64,000 bases of DNA, taken from assembly GCA_964019055.1 (NCBI GenBank), contig OZ025216.1:9194914-9258913 (forward strand), given 5' to 3'. The notes beneath the pieces are model-generated. The model did not search any database. It had not been told where the DNA came from and was given only the letters and a program-made list of their open reading frames with translations. This DNA comes from Anthopleura xanthogrammica (taxonomy: Eukaryota; Cnidaria; Anthozoa; Actiniaria; Actiniidae). Made by a program: the position numbers and the translations under genes. Below are positions 60,674 to 64,000 of this stretch, piece by piece. Numbering within the stretch: position 1 is the first letter of the stretch; each line of letters opens with the position of its first letter.

Positions 60674-63600
60674 TCAATCTTGATCCTGTGCAATATCTTG
60701 AATGCGTAATTGAGCGGCAGTTGCAGCGTCCCGTCTTGGGCGTGGCACTGTTACTTCTGGATTGCCATTCTGTACTGGCTTGACATCGCATGACAGCTCA
60801 AGAGGGTAAAGATGCTGAATTGGTCGCTCGATGTGTCCTTTGCCTTTGCGCAACTTCACTGCTCGCACGATACCATCTCGGCCAGTGTACAATTCGGTTA
60901 TCACTGCCAAAGGCCAATGGTTACGGTTACGCTCGTCTGACTTTACGAGGACGACATCTCCTACTGCTAGGCGGTTCTCCTTAGTTCCATGCTTTATGAG
61001 ATGTCGCTCTCGTAAAGCTCTCATATACTCCCCCGTCCAACGACGCCACATGGCATCCTTCGTGGATTGAATAAACTTGGCCCGTTTTCTGAGATCTCGT
61101 GCATCTAAGTGATAGGGTTGAAGGTCTGGAAGTATGTTGTTGTTAAGGAAGAGTAGTGAATGTGGTGTCAAGGTGGGCAGCTGGTGGTCTTCCTCCATAT
61201 AACACAATGGTCGGTTGTTGAGGGTGACCTCGATGTCAAGGACAACGTCGCACAATTCATCCCAGGTCAGATGCCCTTGCCCAACAGTCTTGTAGAATGC
61301 AGACTTGAACAGGCCAATGAGACGTTCGAAATGACCTCCCCACCATGGTGAACGACTCGCGTTGAACCGCCACGTGATGGTTTGCTCACTCAAGAACTCG
61401 TGGAACTTTTCATCTTTACGCACGGTCTTCAGCCACTTGGATGCTGCAACGAACGTCGTACCATTGTCAGAGTAGACTAAGGATGGACGACCTCTCCTTG
61501 CAATGAATCTTTTTAGACTCTTGATGAACTCATCTGTCTCTAGGCTAAATAGGACTTCTAGAAACACTCCTCTTGTTAGACAGCATGAATACAGTATGAT
61601 GTAGGCTTTCTCTTCGGTCTTTCCTTCACCTTTGTACTTGATTGGACCTGCAAAGTCCACTCCAATGACGTTAAATGGTGTTGTGCCTTGGGTCCGCTCT
61701 ACGGGTAAGTTTCCTGTTGGTGGGGCGCTTAAAGGTACTGCGTGAAACCGTTTGCAGCCCCAGCAATTCCTAATCACGTTTTTAGCTAGCCTTCGCAGGC
61801 GTGGCACCCAGAATCGCTCTCGTACTTTAGCCATGGTCAGACTTACTCCCCCATGAAGTGTCGATAGATGGGCGTGTCTCACTACCTCACTCGTAAACGT
61901 TGAGTTGTCAGGCAGGAAAATAGGCAATTCACCTTGAATGCGACCATGGCACTTCCACACTCCATCTTGGTTCCGCTGTAGATTTAACTGCCCTTTATCA
62001 TCTGCGAACCTTGATGATTGTGCGCTCTGTCGTTGTGCATGTCTAATCATCCTAAGTTCTTGTTGCGCGATTTCGTCTGTCGTCAACGGTCCACTGATTC
62101 TCAGTTTAGAAGGATGTCGAGAATTGTGTGTGAATCGCAAGACCCATGCACAAATTCTCATGGCTTTACGCAAGCCGAACTTTTCGAGTACGTGATCGAA
62201 GCAATTGTTTGCTTCAACCCCGACTGCGAAAAGCTCTCGTTGTACCTTCCTCTCCCCTTCACTGCTAGTACACGACTTGGTGACTATCGTTGGTGGCCAT
62301 CTCTCAGGATAGGGAAGCCATGCTGGTCCAGACCACCACATTTCTTTATTACTTACAGAACCTCCACGACTGCCAAGATCAGCTGGATTGTCCGTGGTTG
62401 GAACATGACGCCAACGCGCTTCCTCGTGACTTTGTATTTTTCTCACTCGATTTGCCACAAACTGTCGATACTCGCCGTTATCCTGTATCCAGTGCAGTGC
62501 CACTGTGCTGTCGAGCCAGCATTGTGTATTGCTTGTTAGCGGAAAGCCCTCTAGCGCATTGCGCACGTTAGACGCTAGGTTTACCGCCATATGTCCCGCT
62601 ACGAGCTCCAAGCGAGGGATAGTAAGTCCTTCTTTGGCGAGACGAGATTTCGCTGTGATAAGACCTTGTGAAATTCCCGACGCTTGGGACACTACGGCGT
62701 AGACCGCTGCACACACTCCATGTCCACTAGCATCTCCAAACGCGTGAAGCTGGATCTCCTTGATAGGTTCTTGGTAGATAGGTATGCTGCGCAACACAGA
62801 GACAGAGTCAGGGACACTCTGTTCCCATCTCCTCCACGTCTTCGCTAAACTATCAGGAAGGGGCGTGTCCCACCCAAGCTTCTGTAGGCACATCTCTCTG
62901 TAGAGGCGTTTCCCCTCTAGAGTTACAGGTGACACTAACCCTAGAGGATCGTACACCTTAGCGAGGTTTGTGAGAACTCCACGTTTGGTTTCTCTTGCAG
63001 GCTCAGAGGGAAAGTTCACTTGAAGTGTGTCTGTGTCCTTCTTCCAGGTTAATCCAAGGAGCTTAGTTTCTAGTGTAGAGGTTCCTTCAAGTTGTTCTTT
63101 TGCATACGTCACTTCATGCTTTTCAGCACAGTCCTCATTTTCAAGCTCATTCACGTTGGATCCCCATTTGTGTAGCGTAAATGTCGCATCGCTGAAGATT
63201 TTCACAGCTTCATCCTTTAACTGCTTAGCTCCTTGGACTGTCGATGCCCCCGATATCAGATCATCTACGTATAAACTTCGCTGGATTTCATCTACACTTG
63301 TTGGATATTCAGCTTGCATTGAACTCAAATGCTGTTGAAGAACTCCGTTTAGAAGAAATGGTGATGGCGCAAGTCCAAATACCACTCTAGTAAACCTCAG
63401 TACTTCCACTTCGCGCGACGTTTTGTCCACCAGCCAGTGAAACCTCAACGCATCTCTATCCGCCTCTCGTACTCTTATTTGTAAGAACGCACGTCGCAAG
63501 TCGCCTGTAAGCGCGACGGGGTGGAATCGTTGACGCGTAATGACTCCCCACAGCAGGTTGTTGAGCGAAGGTCCCGTATGTAGACATTCATTCAACGATG

Positions 63601-64000
63601 GCACTCCATCTCGCTCACGTGCAGAAGCATCGTACACAACACGCATCTTTGTAGTCTCGGCATTCTCTCGTATTACTGGGCGATGGGGAATATAGCACTC
63701 CTTTCCTTTGACTTCTGTTGGAGCTCTCTCGACTACACCGTCCCTTATTTGTTCTCTAATTATGTTATCGTAATCATCTAACATGTCAGTGCGTTTTAGC
63801 TTCCTAACAAGTGCGCTAAGTCTGCGCACACTACCGTCATAATTACTAAGTAATTCAGCGCAATTATCCTTCCATGGCAGTCCTGTTTCGTACCATCCTT
63901 CGGGTGAACGCTCTAGTTGTTCCTTAAACTCATCATAGACATCTCCTTGATTCACGTGTTGTTTGTCAGCTAAACCGAGAATATCCAATGCACACAGTTG
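60674..64000 (-). CDS. BEL/Pao retrotransposon Pol polyprotein, partial
   Basis: The frame is open from the right window edge to a stop at 60674, about 1108 codons, so gag and protease lie outside. Counting from the codon at 63988: reverse transcriptase about 60-260 (MRVVYDASA; YVDD at 240-243), RNase H about 412-535 (FGDAS, RLELVAG, WLDSTVALHW), integrase zinc finger (HAHLSTLH..NCWGC, 707-745), integrase core with D778, D841 and E888 (VIGVDFAGP, YSDNGTTF, WWGGHFERLIG), and a C-terminal DUF5641-like region (VGDVVLVKSDE..HWPLAVI). No frameshift or stop interrupts these parts, so the copy looks young. It is transcribed toward gene C. Confidence 0.93.
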   Translation of the reverse strand, partial: QLCALDILGLADKQHVNQGDVYDEFKEQLERSPEGWYETGLPWKDNCAELLSNYDGSVRRLSALVRKLKRTDMLDDYDNIIREQIRDGVVERAPTEVKGKECYIPHRPVIRENAETTKMRVVYDASARERDGVPSLNECLHTGPSLNNLLWGVITRQRFHPVALTGDLRRAFLQIRVREADRDALRFHWLVDKTSREVEVLRFTRVVFGLAPSPFLLNGVLQQHLSSMQAEYPTSVDEIQRSLYVDDLISGASTVQGAKQLKDEAVKIFSDATFTLHKWGSNVNELENEDCAEKHEVTYAKEQLEGTSTLETKLLGLTWKKDTDTLQVNFPSEPARETKRGVLTNLAKVYDPLGLVSPVTLEGKRLYREMCLQKLGWDTPLPDSLAKTWRRWEQSVPDSVSVLRSIPIYQEPIKEIQLHAFGDASGHGVCAAVYAVVSQASGISQGLITAKSRLAKEGLTIPRLELVAGHMAVNLASNVRNALEGFPLTSNTQCWLDSTVALHWIQDNGEYRQFVANRVRKIQSHEEARWRHVPTTDNPADLGSRGGSVSNKEMWWSGPAWLPYPERWPPTIVTKSCTSSEGERKVQRELFAVGVEANNCFDHVLEKFGLRKAMRICAWVLRFTHNSRHPSKLRISGPLTTDEIAQQELRMIRHAQRQSAQSSRFADDKGQLNLQRNQDGVWKCHGRIQGELPIFLPDNSTFTSEVVRHAHLSTLHGGVSLTMAKVRERFWVPRLRRLAKNVIRNCWGCKRFHAVPLSAPPTGNLPVERTQGTTPFNVIGVDFAGPIKYKGEGKTEEKAYIILYSCCLTRGVFLEVLFSLETDEFIKSLKRFIARRGRPSLVYSDNGTTFVAASKWLKTVRKDEKFHEFLSEQTITWRFNASRSPWWGGHFERLIGLFKSAFYKTVGQGHLTWDELCDVVLDIEVTLNNRPLCYMEEDHQLPTLTPHSLLFLNNNILPDLQPYHLDARDLRKRAKFIQSTKDAMWRRWTGEYMRALRERHLIKHGTKENRLAVGDVVLVKSDERNRNHWPLAVITELYTGRDGIVRAVKLRKGKGHIERPIQHLYPLELSCDVKPVQNGNPEVTVPRPRRDAATAAQLRIQDIAQDQD

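Overview
The window is nuclear DNA of an animal, most likely an anthozoan cnidarian (stony coral or close relative). It is AT-rich, the genes have many introns with GT-AG borders, and short foldback elements, LINE scraps and long microsatellites are dense. The proteins fit this: a (6-4) photolyase, the dynactin subunit DCTN3, ZP-domain and discoidin/EGF membrane proteins, and a BEL/Pao retrotransposon. The species assignment is inference.

Layout. Positions 1-1510 are the 3' flank of a gene lying to the left of the window; the same flank recurs at 24545-26610. A LINE with a truncated reverse transcriptase lies at 2050-4165. A plus-strand gene (7924-24456, six exons, 321 aa) encodes signal peptide, F5/8C domain, two EGF domains and a membrane anchor. 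Its first intron (9.5 kb) is full of mobile elements, including a 2.7-kb TIR element and an inverted pair of hammerhead-ribozyme-like motifs. A broken ZP exon sits in its fourth intron. DCTN3 follows on the minus strand (26813-30478, seven exons, 190 aa) and shares a 172-bp divergent promoter with a (6-4) photolyase on the plus strand (30651-37482, nine exons, 536 aa). The photolyase converges on the first of three tandem minus-strand genes for D8C-EGF-ZP type I membrane proteins: gene A (38039-43835), gene B (46913-52077) and gene C (53908-58099, first exon not found). A BEL/Pao element (60350-64000, cut by the window edge) closes the window.

The right half is a tandem segmental duplication. 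Each unit carries the 3' end of the photolyase joined tail-to-tail to a ZP gene. Only the first photolyase is intact; units 2 and 3 keep relics of its last exon, and the unit 3 relic is fused to photolyase intron 1 sequence, which implies that more of the gene was once duplicated and then deleted. The ZP copies have diverged in telling ways: gene B has a replaced 3' end and a new cytoplasmic tail, and gene C has lost two cysteines from its D8C domain.

All gene models were assembled by hand from reading frames, intron phases and splice sites. Each model closes in frame, but none has been checked against transcripts.
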